This document shows, one piece after another, positions 38,644 to 50,300 of a DNA stretch of 64,000 nucleotides. Position numbers and translations under genes: made by a program. Origin of the DNA: Phoenix dactylifera (Eukaryota; Streptophyta; Magnoliopsida; Arecales; Arecaceae); the NCBI RefSeq assembly GCF_009389715.1, contig NC_052405.1, positions 9,155,194 through 9,219,193 on the forward strand, given 5' to 3'. Within the stretch, counting starts at the first letter, position 1. Each line of letters starts with the position of its first letter. A model generated the notes under the pieces. The model saw only the letters and a list, made by a program, of their open reading frames with translations. It did not search any database and was not told the origin of the DNA.

Positions 38644-39726
38644 GCACCCATATTTGCAAGGAGCCAATTGTGAAGCCCAATGATCTCAGTAGCAGTAGTG
38701 GGAATAGTTCATAGTCCAACTTCAGCGGATGAGGTGGAGATGGTTATCTGCCTCCTAGAATTCCAGAGATAAGGAAGGTGCCAAGAAAGACATAACAGCT
38801 AGTGATGGAATTAATGATGATCAACAGGATTACTTCCCAGGAAGCATCGGAGAAAGTATAAAGCTTCAGATAGGAAGAGCTGAATAAAAGCTAGGTCTGT
38901 AGAGTAGTAGCTTGAAGATAACGCAAAAGGCATAATAAGAGATGAGCATAGTGAACTGTTATTGGGGGCATAACAAAGTGGCTCAAAACATGCATATATA
39001 GCATGAGCATGAGCATGCGCAGGGGGACGAGAAAGTCACGGTGGTGGTATCATATAGACTTCCTTACGTATGAAAAAAGATAGACATTCTTCACATCAAG
39101 CTGATAAAGTAGCCATCGATGAACAGAAACCAAAGCTACAAGATATGATGAACTAGCGCATAAGTCTCCTTGAAGTCATTGCGGTTCTCCTGCTCAACTC
39201 CATAAGCAACAAAGCAAGCCTTACTAACTCTCGATTCAGCCATCAAAGTGAGTCTTGATCTTGTAAACCCACTTGCAATTGGTGGAAATCTTGTTAGGGG
39301 GAAGAGGAACAAGGTCTCGTATACCCATGCCCTGAAGAGCATTAACTCCTCGGACAATATTGTTGCACACTGCTCGTTTATATTAACCTTCTCAGCAGGG
39401 TTAAAGGCTAATCAGATATAAACAACAACGTGAGCAACCTTGGCCGAAAAATGAGGGGGAACAAAAGGAGAGAGAAGAAGGAAATAAACAGTTTCTTAAC
39501 TACATTATTTTGTTCATGAACATCATGACAAGATTTGAGTGAGTTTCTCGTAAGGCATGGAGGCCACCAAATTCATAAGAGATGTATTCACCTCAGGATC
39601 AGGCCTGTTTCTTATGTAACGGGCTATGTGTACTTGGCGTGCGCTTTCGTGTGATTGTGCCCCCCATGGACTGACTGGATGCTGTAGTCGCTGGGCTCTG
39701 GCCTACTTTCGGCCTCTTAGAATCAT

Positions 39727-40820
39727 TGTTGATTGATTTGTGATTGAATGCACTAAACTTAGTCGGCCTCCATAAAGGTTGATTGCGCCAAACTTAGTCG
39801 GCCTTACTAAATTTTTTCTTGATTGATTTGTGATTGATTGTGCCAAATTTAGTCTGCCTTACCAAACTTCGTTAGCCTCCTAGTACTATGTAAAGGCTGC
39901 TCCTATACATTGTAAATACAGACAGAAATATAATTCTCTTCTCTCTTTTTTAAACTCGGCAGGCATGGTCCCGCACTAAACCCCAGAGGACCAGGTGAGC
40001 ATGGAGCAACGGAACACGCCGTCCCGTCAGAGTGCTTGGCGAAGGTTAATTTGATAGGCGCGTCACGCTCTCGATCATGCAGAAGTAGCACGCCACACCG
40101 TACTATCAGAAGCTCAGCGAAGGCAAATTTGGTAAGCGTGGTCATGCTCTCTATCACGCAGGAGCAGTGCGCTATACCGTACCATCAGAAACTTGGCGAA
40201 GATAAACTTGATAGGCGCGGTCTCGCTCTCGATCATGCAGGAGCGGCGCGCCACACCGTCTTGTCAAAAGCTTGGCGAAAGTAAACTCGGCAGACGCAGT
40301 CTCACTCCAAACTCTAGAGGACCAGGTGAGCATGGAGCAGCGCGTCACACCGTCCCGTTAGAGTGCTCGGCAAAGGTGAACTCGGTAGGCGCGGTCTCGC
40401 TTTCAATCATGAAGGCCTCTATCATAAAGGCGTTGTCGTCGGTCCATAAGTTCATCTTGGTTGATCAGCTTGCATACGTTTTCACCAAAGCTCATCCTTC
40501 TGACATCTTTCGATTTCTTATTTCTAAACTCAAGTTGATGTCCATATTACCATCTTGAGTTTGAGGGAAGAAATCATTGTTGATTGATTTGTGATTGATT
40601 GTGCCAAATTTAGTTGGCCCCCATAGAGGCTGATTGTGCCAAACTTAGTCGGCCTCCATAAAAGCTGATTGTGCCAAACTTAGTTAGTCTTACCAAACTT
40701 CATCTTAATTGATTTGTGATTGATTGATTGAGCCTCCTAGTACTATATAAAGGCTACTCTTATACATTGTAAATATAGATAGAAATACAATTATCTTTTC
40801 TTATCCTTCTATTTTCAACA
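39727..40820 (+). mobile_element. Small Copia LTR-retrotransposon relic
   Basis: Two related LTR-like segments face the same way: 39727 to about 39945, and 40578-40820. Both start TGTTGATTGATTTGTGATTG and share repeated GTGCCAAA(C/T)TTAGTCGGCC units. Each has a CTATRTAAAGGCT promoter-like box and TACATTGTAAATA. The second ends TTTTCAACA. Before it lie a purine-rich tract (TTTGAGGGAAG, 40560-40570) and the last codons of Copia pol (LAYVFTKAHPSDIFRFLISK, about 40460-40557). The internal region is only about 630 bp, almost all of it tandem repeats, so nearly the whole pol gene is missing. No target-site duplication was seen; the end of the left LTR is lost. Confidence 0.6.
40031..40420. repeat. 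Five-copy 80-bp tandem repeat
   Basis: Units start near 40031, 40111, 40191, 40270 and 40361, each with GCTTGGCGAAGGT-like, GATAGGCGCGGTC-like, CTCGATCATGCAGGAG-like and CGCCACACCGT words. The last interval is longer because it includes a second copy of AGAGGACCAGGTGAGCATGG, which also precedes the first unit (near 39988). The array fills the internal region of the Copia relic. Confidence 0.85.
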
Positions 40821-41086
40821 CGGCCGTTGTTTAAATTAAAAAAAAAAGAAGAGAGGAAAAAATTGAGCCAAGCAACTCAAATCATTAACATATCCTTCCC
40901 CTTTCAAATAAAAGAAAGCAAATTACTAAAAAGAGCAGCTCTGATCTAATAAATTGACACAGCATCTTACCTAAACTTTCGGTTCCACCTCACGTAGGAG
41001 CAATTGGCTAATACCAAATTCGAATTCCAAGAAGAGTAAAAAAAAAAAAAGGATAAAGGGAGAAAGAAAGTGGTCAGAGAGAACAA
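40821..41086. other. Short spacer between the retrotransposon nest and a possible gene
   Basis: AT-rich sequence with poly-A tracts. It would include the 3' UTR of the minus-strand gene model ending at 41087. No other feature seen. Confidence 0.4.
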
Positions 41087-43511
41087 TTAAAAGGGGGTGA
41101 GGAGAATGGATGGCCCTGGCAGTGGAAGGACATTAGTGGGAGTCATGGTCTGGTAGGATATCTCGCGGAATATCCGCTTTGCCAGGATCTCCCCCTTGTC
41201 TCGCCCTTCTCCATCTCTCTTCTTTGCTTCCTCGAGACTTATTCTGCTTGGCCCTTTTGCCAAAGCAAGAGGATCAATTATATCCGCATGAAAGAATAGT
41301 TCCAAGTTTCTAAGTCTGAAGGCTAAAGGGGTATGATGGAAAAACAAAAAAAAGAACGTGATGGAACAAAGAATCCTTATCATATCCTCGCCATATGAAA
41401 GTTCAAAATAAGACAAATATACTCCAATGCCTTCACATTTTCAAACTCTTGGTATCCTACCTGTTTGCTGTCAACTTTGTAACTAAAGTGCAACCATGCT
41501 CTCTCCCAACTGTGAGAATTTAGCGCTTTAAGTGTTCAATATGACATAGAAATTTGATGGCATTAAGGGGCAAACCTACGAGACAACTTGCTATGATAAG
41601 AGTGACTTCCAAACCTGCAAGGCAAGTCCCATACCACATCATATTGGCGTACCAAATTAACCTACATGATATTTCAGCATTAAACCTAAATTCCCAAGTG
41701 ATGATTTGCACATCACACCTCAATCAAGCCGTCATCCATTTCCATTTTGCAATAACTATCTCTTGAGTATATTCTGAAGTTGAGTTCCTATTTTGAAAGA
41801 GAGCATCTATAATAGTAGCATCAGTAATTGAAGAAAACAAAGTAATAAACAGATTGAACCCAACCCCTCCCCCCAATCTACGCATTGGTTTTTCTGTACA
41901 CCTTATTCTCTGCTATTGCAAACAAGTAGGAATTTTACATAAAACAGAAAAAAGTAGAAGAAAAAAAGTAGAGTCAGACTGTTTTGATCTTGAAGCAATC
42001 ACTATCTAAAAGAAACTCGGGCAGTGTAGAATCTGATTCTCCTGACAGGCATATAAGAACCCAAACTGGTTCGGTTGCCTGAGAACAGTTGCACATTCTT
42101 AGCATCATGCTCCCTCAAGTTACTTTCAAGTGGTACATACGATATTACAACAATTATGCAACTCTTATATAAAAAGTAACGCTTTCTTAATGTCCATAAA
42201 GCTTGTACAGTGACACTTGAAAAAAGAATTAAAGCCATTATTAAACACGAATATTTAAGATTCCTAGGAATTAGATAAATATGATTAAGTGTCATGGGTA
42301 AAAGAGAGAACAAATCAGATGGGGATTGGTTCCTCCCATACATGGCCTTTTAAAAGCAGAAACCTTGCCAATGGCTGGGCCCTTAACATGTGGAAAGATC
42401 AAAATAGGTCCCACTAGCCCTGGTTGAATGGTATCTCCCTGGAAGCCATCAACAATTACTTTATTCACATTCTCCACCTCTACAAAATTCAAACAACCAA
42501 GGATTCTACCAAGTGATCCAATTACAAACGTACATCTAGAAAGAACCTCCCCATGGATGGCAATGAACCAATATTTCAGCTTTTGAAGCAGGAACTATGA
42601 ACTTTTATCAGAGCACCACCTTTTACCTCAAGAGGAGTGAAAAAAAAAAGCTACAACATGCAAGAAGAAACACCGGCACAGTCCAGAGTTCTGCATTTAG
42701 AATTGGCTGATCTGAATGTTCCATTTTGCCGGTGTTGGCAGGTTTAATGGTCAGCATATAATTGCAGGAATTACAGGGAGATGGAGGTATATATACACAA
42801 TATCAGTGTAATCTTTTATCAGAAATTAAAAAATTTAGAAATCAACATACAACTTAGCAGTTTATATCTCATGTAATAAGAATGTAAAAGAAAATATCCT
42901 AATCATCAACCTGGTACCAGCATATAACCAGCCATTTGAATGCACTGACAAGTCCCCAGCTAAAATACCAGAAATAAGAACGTGATGACAAAAGGCATGG
43001 CCTGCTCACATTCAATGGACTTGTTCTGGATGGAAAGGCCACTCATTGCATTACTTTATATATACAAGAAAAAAAGGTAATAACTCAGAGAGCTTGCTAT
43101 ACAACCTAGCAGTTGCATTTGGTCATCACAGCAAAAGGGTTAGTGCAAATCATCATGTAACAGCGCCACTGCTTGCTGAAGCAAAAACAGAGAGGTGTAG
43201 CCCAGCATATTAAGGTGTAGCTCAGGTATCAGTTCAACGTCTGAGGATTGTTTGGTTGAGTGACATCACTAGGTGCCCAGAAAGTCAGGTACCTGCCACT
43301 TATCAATTGTTATATGACGTGAGCGCTTCAAGAATACAAATATTGAAAGTGCTAGAGCCTGTAAAGTTATAAAGAAAAACCATGAGCACAACAATGCACC
43401 AATCCAAACTTAACAGACAGCCAGAAGACTTATAAAATTAATCAACTTTCTTAAACTTTCCAAGTTAACCTGAATCCAATGTTCAACAGGTCCCCTCACA
43501 GACTCTTGCAT
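41087..43511 (-). CDS. Unrecognised 178-residue protein, five-exon model
   Basis: Five minus-strand exons: 43470-43511, 43293-43358, 42364-42477, 41576-41661 and 41087-41315. They total 537 nt with matching phases and GT..AG junctions. The protein reads MQESVRGPVEHWIQ, a hydrophobic segment ALALSIFVFL followed by KRSRHITIDKWQ, then GDTIQPGLVGPILIFPHVKG, then VRQYDVVWDLPCRFGSHSYH, and a charged last exon with LEEAKKRDGEGRDKGEILAK and SYQTMTPTNVLPLPGPSILL. One membrane segment near residues 15-24 is likely. A TAA lies in frame a few codons upstream of the ATG, though an upstream 5' exon remains possible. I know no matching family. No single ORF reveals this gene; the support is the coherent splice chain. 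Splice sites were chosen by eye, so errors are possible. Confidence 0.4.
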
Positions 43512-44358
43512 GACTAAGAGTTAACTAAATGACTGATGAAGCCATTACTCAAACAATAATGAGGACCTGGTTGCTTGTTTTGTTATCACTGTCCAATCAA
43601 GGAGGTCCTACTGCAACAGATAACAGAGTGACATGAGATGCTGAGCATTATGATTGACCACTCTAGGAGAGATTGAACATTAGGGGTAAATGGGCTAGTT
43701 TGTCCAGTCAGTCTGAACAGCAGAGCTGAGACAATCCAGGCTCAGGCTCCTTATTTTTAGGCCTACACTTGAAAACTGAATGAATTGAGGACTAGCTTGG
43801 GCTTAAGAACTTAGGTTAAATAAATCAGGCCCAAAACTGAGCCACAACCAGTCCAAAAATGAGCCCAAACTTGGGCTGCTTCAGGCAAGGCATATCCGAG
43901 CCAGTATAGGTCAGAACTAAGGTTTCAGCCCCAAGCTACAGTCAGGCCTCGAACCGGCCTCGTCCAGCATATTTGCACTCCCATGATGAACATTGGAAAT
44001 ACGATATAAGCCCATAAAACAATAAATTCAGAAATTTTATAAGTAAACAATCAGCCCAGCTCTTGCCAGCCATGTTTGTGAGCAGGATTGACAGGAAGTT
44101 CAAATATGGCATTCTCCCAAACTTGAAAGCTTCTGGCATTTGTGAGAGACTTATTTAATAGGAAATACAAGAGCATCAAGTTCTCTGAGTCAGGTAAGGT
44201 TTGAGTTGTATGCTGTTACTGGAAAAATTAGTGTTTGATCATATTTTCAATTTTCAGTTCACAATAAAATGTATAACCTTGAATTGAAAAAAACAGTGTT
44301 ATGTACCATTTTCTTGCACATATAGTACACAATTGAATCCTCGGGAGTCATGACTGCT
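43512..44358. other. Spacer downstream of the splicing-factor gene
   Basis: Contains the likely 3' UTR of the gene ending at 44359. A stretch near 43740-43970 is rich in AGCCCAA/TTGGGCT words in both orientations and looks like a decayed dispersed repeat. No coding signal. Confidence 0.4.
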
Positions 44359-47300
44359 TCAGTGACTACTGTCCCTCTTCAAACTGCCCGAACACTGGAT
44401 GGGTGTGCGGCTTCTTGAATTCTTTTTGTAGGGCCTCCTATTCAACTCTGCACCGTCAGAATCAGAAGTACTAATTTCTCCACCATTTTTTCTGTACTCA
44501 TCTTTCCTTTGGTGATGTTTTCTCTTTCCACCACTTCTACTATGTTTCCTATAGAATTCACTGCTATTGCTTGGTAAATGGTGATCAGTATCTTCCTGAT
44601 CAGAATTTTTATCTGTGGATCTCCAATCATCTGCAGAATCATCAAAATAATCTCTCTGACTTCCAGTCCTCTGTTTTCTCAATTTACTATTCTCATCATC
44701 ACTTTCATATTTATGGGATTTATGACTTTTCTGATGCTGCGAGTTATATTGATAATATTCTCTTTTCTCACTCAGGCGTTTATCTTTCTTTGTTCCATGC
44801 ACACTGGATGAGTCTCTGTTGGAACCAACATCATCAGAACAATATCCCCCATTATACCGCTCTTCATCAATTGTAAGTCCGCCACCAGTATTCTCACTTG
44901 AAAGGTTTTTGCTTGGCTCTCTGTTATTAGAATCATTGCCCCATTGCCAATTAGATGATCCATGTTCCTTCTTATGTGTTTCATGGGATTTGGATTTATG
45001 ATGCTTCTCTGATTTGCTTAGCCCAGTGGAGTAAGTCCCTCTTTCCTTCCTAGACAAGTCTTCTGTTGTAGGTTTCCTCTTATAATGATAATCAAATCCG
45101 TTCTTCTCTTCATATTTCCAGTGTCGTTCAAGGAAATCTATATCTGTTGTCTTGGAGATGCCTTCATCTGAATCATGACAGGACAAATAATACCTTACTT
45201 CAGACTTGTTTTCCTCAGATGGTTCATGCTCATCCAGAAAAGCTATTTCTTTTCTCCTCCTATTAGAGTGCTCTCTCCTGATTGAGTGCCTCCTATATTC
45301 ATCTCTCTCTATATCTGGATCTTCTCTGATGGAACCACCACCCCGCATGTCTGTCTCGCAGTCAATAGAACTTCTTGAATGACGCCTACTACATCCATAC
45401 AAGAACGTCAATAATAAGAATAAAAATGAACAGGCTAGAATGAAAAGAAAAAAAAATATATAAGATGTGCTTTAGTGAAAAAAAGTTTCAGTATCCAAAA
45501 GCTTCACACTGATTCTGATGATATACAAGGTAATAAAAATTAGTATTAAAGTGAAATTGTAATAACATACAAGTTCATGATGCTGAATAAGATCAATACT
45601 GATATCTGTTGCACTTGGTTACAAGTAATCTCTTGATTAATAGAATAACCACAATAATAAGTTGTACTGTAATAGTTAACTATCAAACATTTATGGAGCC
45701 TGGAGATGAAGGAGCATCTCTCGAAGGTTCTAGTAATTGAGGGCAAACATGGAGGGAGCGGCCGGGGACAGAGAGTTACTAGAGCAACCTTCTTTCTTGG
45801 CACTTTCAGAGAGTAAGAAATTTCATCAGCAGTTTCAGCTTGGGGAAGGGGGGCGGGGGTTGCGCGGTGGTGCAAGAGAGAAAAGAGAGATATAGAAATG
45901 TTTGAGAAATGAAAGGAAAGCAAAACCTGACAATTGAACATCGATAAACACAATGATATCCGAATCCCTTAAGTTCCTTGTCCTCTTCCCTTTCTTCTTT
46001 CAAATAAAAATTCTTACCCTCTTTACCTCCTCCCTGTCATCCCCTTCCGCTTCTTTGTCTTCGTCCTTCTAGTTCTCTCGCTCCTGTTCTAGAACTAACC
46101 AAAAAGTTCTTAACCCAATTGTTTAATTAGACAAAAATGTCTCCATATCTTAAGCTTTTAAAATTATTTTCTCAAATAAAGACCACATAATAAAGTAAAA
46201 TACATTTATAGATATGAGTGGTCTGTTTTTAATATAACAACTTAGTGATTGTTAGGGAATTCACATTTCAGATGCTCAAGAAGGCCCCTAAATCGTTTGC
46301 GTAGGCAATCAAGTGGCTCACCACCAGCAATCAACTAGGCAACTTATAATTCTTGTATATTTGTAGTTGAAATCTGAATTTAAATGAAAGAACAAACTGC
46401 ACCCAATGTTGATAAACCTGTTGTCTGTTGGTATTTTCTTTCTGTTCGAACCCCTGGACTTCTTACGATCTTCTAGCTCCACTTGCTTGTCATACACTGA
46501 TTCATCTGAATGGCCAAATAGAGCAGCCATATTTTTAATCCAGTATTTAGGTGGAGGATTATCCCAATCAGCCCACTCATAATCCCCTCCAGGGTTGCGA
46601 AAGCAATGAATGAAATTGCAAGCAGTTCCATGAGAGCAAGTCTGTCAAAGAAACACAAATCACTATTTGGGGAAAGCAGCCTTTAATGTCAGAGTATAAT
46701 CACCAAAGACTATCTGGTTACCTTTAGCCTTGATTTCATGTATTCCCCACATATAGCAACCTTCCATCTCGTGATAGCAACAAACTCACATATTATCTAA
46801 TTCAGAAAAGTGATCGTTCAGAGCAAAACTGATAAGTACAAGAATTAGGAAGATTCTACAAAGGGGCTACATATACTTTTCAACTGCTTGCTGCTGGCTT
46901 ACTAGCAAAGCTATGCATGGATATGTGCATGCAAGGGAAATGCCTTTGAATCTACCAGCAGAAGATGAAGATATCAAACTTTACAAATGAAGACTTATAA
47001 AAAACAAGTGACTGTGCAAGGTACCTGTTTCCCAGCATAATAACGGCCATTCATGTTAGTGTAAGCAAGCAGGGCCGAATCCAGGGACTTGTAATGCACA
47101 TACACATTTCCACGTAGATGGTGAGAGCCATTCCTGCACACCTAGACAAAATAGGTTGGAATTGACATTTTGAATAGCAAGCTAACATGGCAAAATAAAA
47201 TGAGATCAGCAATATAAAAAGCAGCCTAAAGCCTTTTTCTCTCTTCATTTGTTCCTTCAATATCTAATTTCACTGATCATCAGAAATTGGGTGATAAAGA

Positions 47301-50300
47301 AGATCAAGGTTTTGTTTCCGGAAAACTCACATCCAGTTCCTAGAATCTGTATCGGCTACATATTTAAATCAGATACACATCAGAAACTTGGATACTATTA
47401 AATTTTTATTTGCAGATTTCATTCTTTTCTAAGGTTGGTCAAGAATACAAGTTTCAAAATAACTTCGAAAAACATTATTTTTCAGAAATTCTTAAGCTAA
47501 CTAGGAAGTTTGGTTGATAACCATGCATATCAGAAAGCCCTAATATATAGTATATTTTAATATTTTATTTTGTACAATATTGAAAAATATATTTTTTTAT
47601 TAACATTATCTTTTCTACATATCCCTGTATCTCTTCTTTTTTTTCCCTCTTAACAAGTTGGAACTCGATTCTCATGTCCATGTCCATGCATAACTGGGTC
47701 CAGGTGCTTAATAAGCAGTGTAACAATGAGAATGATGGGTTCCAAGTTCCAACATGATATAACAAGAGAGTGCATAATAGGAAAACTAAGAATTGCTCAA
47801 TAATGAAGAAAAAGAAAGAGATCCCAAGCTGTTTTACCCTGTCCTTTTTCATAATTGCATGTGCAGGTTCTGATTCTGCAGCTAAAACCAAAAGGACTCA
47901 CAAAGGCAAGAAACTTGAATTCATAAATAAGGAATTAAAGAGGAATGCAAGACCTATAAAAACTGCTTTAATGTTGTAAAAAGATATAAAAAAAATTTTA
48001 TTTGGCAAAGTATTAAGGTTTTGATACGAATGAATGACAAACAAAGAGGAAAAACAACCTTGGTTGGATGTAACATGCATGAGTAAAATAGGACCATGCT
48101 TGTTGGTTGTCGATATAGTTATTTTGGCGGTTGGACCATGCATGAGTAAAATAGGACAAGTGTAAGCACTAACAATATGGAACCCATAAAAAAATTTGCA
48201 TGTCCAAGGTAGGAGTGAAGCATCACAGCTAGTTGCTGGGACCAAATAGAAGTGACTGGTTCAGGCCACTAACACATAAAGTTCATAAGTGCATAGTTCC
48301 AGATATCCAAAGCAAAGGGCAAGTTCAGGTCAATTCAGCACCATCGCAGGTGGAAAACATGTATGAAGAAGGATAGTAAATTAGAGTAAAAGTCTGAATG
48401 AAGGAAAAAAAAATTACGTCAATAACTGCGATCAAAATCACAAAATATAGCAAGACAATTAAAATGGATGGAAAATATGATTATTATTGTTATGTAAAAT
48501 AAAAAAATAAAAAAATGGCAAGTTTGTTAATACACAACAGCCAAACTATCTTAAACGATGCATGAGACTTGACCAAGTTTTTTGGAGATTTACTTGTGTG
48601 CTGCTAGCAATTATGCACTCAAAACAAGGTGAGACAATTAGTTAATATTGTTTATTTATGTCAAAACCTATTTTTCGCTTCCAATTTAAAATTTATCAAT
48701 TTCATCAACGTCTATAACCTTATAAAACATTGTCATTAGTAGTTATTGAAATAGTATTCTCATACAAATAATAGGAAAAAGAAGATGAAGAAGAAAGAGA
48801 ACTCAAATATAGTTGAACTCGTAACAGCTCTGAAGCAAAAGAAAAGTAACATTAACAAACCTTGAAATTAACAAGTTCGCCAAACTTCAGGAATTCTGTA
48901 TGCACATCCTCATAAAATTCTTCATAACAATGTTCAACCTCTTCATCTGTATACTGTAATATGTGTAACCCGGGAGTAGTCCCAACATACAAGAAGATTA
49001 AACATGTATCAGATGTACAAGTATCATAAGCATTGTTCCAATGACTGTGTATAAATTGTTTTGAAAAAATTATAATATAAGATTCGAAGAATGAGAATTT
49101 TTTTTTTAAAAAAAGAACTAGTTAACATGGGAGGAATGAATCAATTCAAGGGATTCAGTAAATATTTTCAAATTCTGCCAGACAAGCCGCACCAACCCAA
49201 GACATTTTTCAAGCATAAACTCTTGCAGATACAACTGACTCTTCAATATTTTCAAAATCTATGAGAATTAACACCATAAAATAATAGACTCAAGCTGAAG
49301 CGACAACAAGATCACAAGAATCTTCTGATTTCCATTGTTGTGTCGATGCAACAATAACATCCATAATCCAGCCCAACTGCAGCCACTATGACTACAAAAT
49401 CAAGTTCCTCTTGAACCATACCTCCCATCATGGTACCACCCATACGGGACATTCCATACTGTACCGATGCAGAACCGGGATGGTTCCTAGGTACGGCTTG
49501 TTAAATGAGCCAAACCAGTCAATACCAAACCAAGCTGAGAGGCACTGCCCTACACAGCATGGCACCTACTTATATCACCTCGTTTCGTATGGTACCATGG
49601 CTGGGAGAGAAAAGTGTTGGAAGCTCGTGGTAGGACGAAGCACCATATGAATTGTACCGTACGGAACCGGTAATGAGCCGGTAAGGTTCCCGCTTCCAGT
49701 TTTGCAGACCTTGACTCCCATTTCATTTAACTTAGTGATAAGAGTTTAAGCCTATGATGCAAAACTAAACTTTCATGCAAGTAATGCTACACAAAGATTA
49801 ACTTGAAGGTTAAAAGGTCGAGAATGAGACTGGTTTACCACAAAATTACACCTTGCATTAACACATAAAACTCATTTCCCAGGTGGAGTACCAATGAGTT
49901 TCTTGACTGGTGCTCCAAGAGAATATAAAGACTCGAAGCAGTAAAACATGATTTTGAATAATTTCTAGGCAAATTATTGACTCAAAGGTTGACTCGATCT
50001 TGGTCAATGTGAACAACTTTCCAATAAAGTAGGAGTTCTTAGATATTATTATGTATCACACAAAGAGGGATTCTAATAAGGTGGCTAATCGGCTAGCCAG
50101 ATATGCATTGAAGTTACCTTTTGACCAAAAAAAGCAAAGCTAGCTATATTAGTGGCTATAAGTTGCTTGATTGCAAGTATAATGTACAGCCTTATCATGT
50201 AAATGCAAACTTACAGGCATTGTAAAGAGATGCAGATTATGCAAATACTGTGAAACTTAAATGATATATAAGATGCTATGAGTAGAAGTTATATATTAGT

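Larger units (their letters stand above)
37180..39420 (-). mobile_element. Decayed Ty1/Copia RT-RNase H fragment, split by a solo LTR
   Basis: Minus-strand remnants follow Copia pol order. They run from the start of reverse transcriptase (NALQGMGIRDLVPLPPNKIS then CKWVYKIKTHFDG-like, about 39140-39400), through the RNase H region (YLQATT, KLYTFSDASWEV, CYVFLGTFLISG, ATEIIGLHN, about 38660-38950), to YDNISAI, IANNHANMSSPS and PADLLTKPQTKVQYSHLPSK (37200-37440). Many stops and frameshifts mean it is dead. Between TEIIGLHNW..MG and the EPT-YDNISAI block it is interrupted by a solo LTR (37441-38643). Integrase and gag were not found. Confidence 0.7.
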
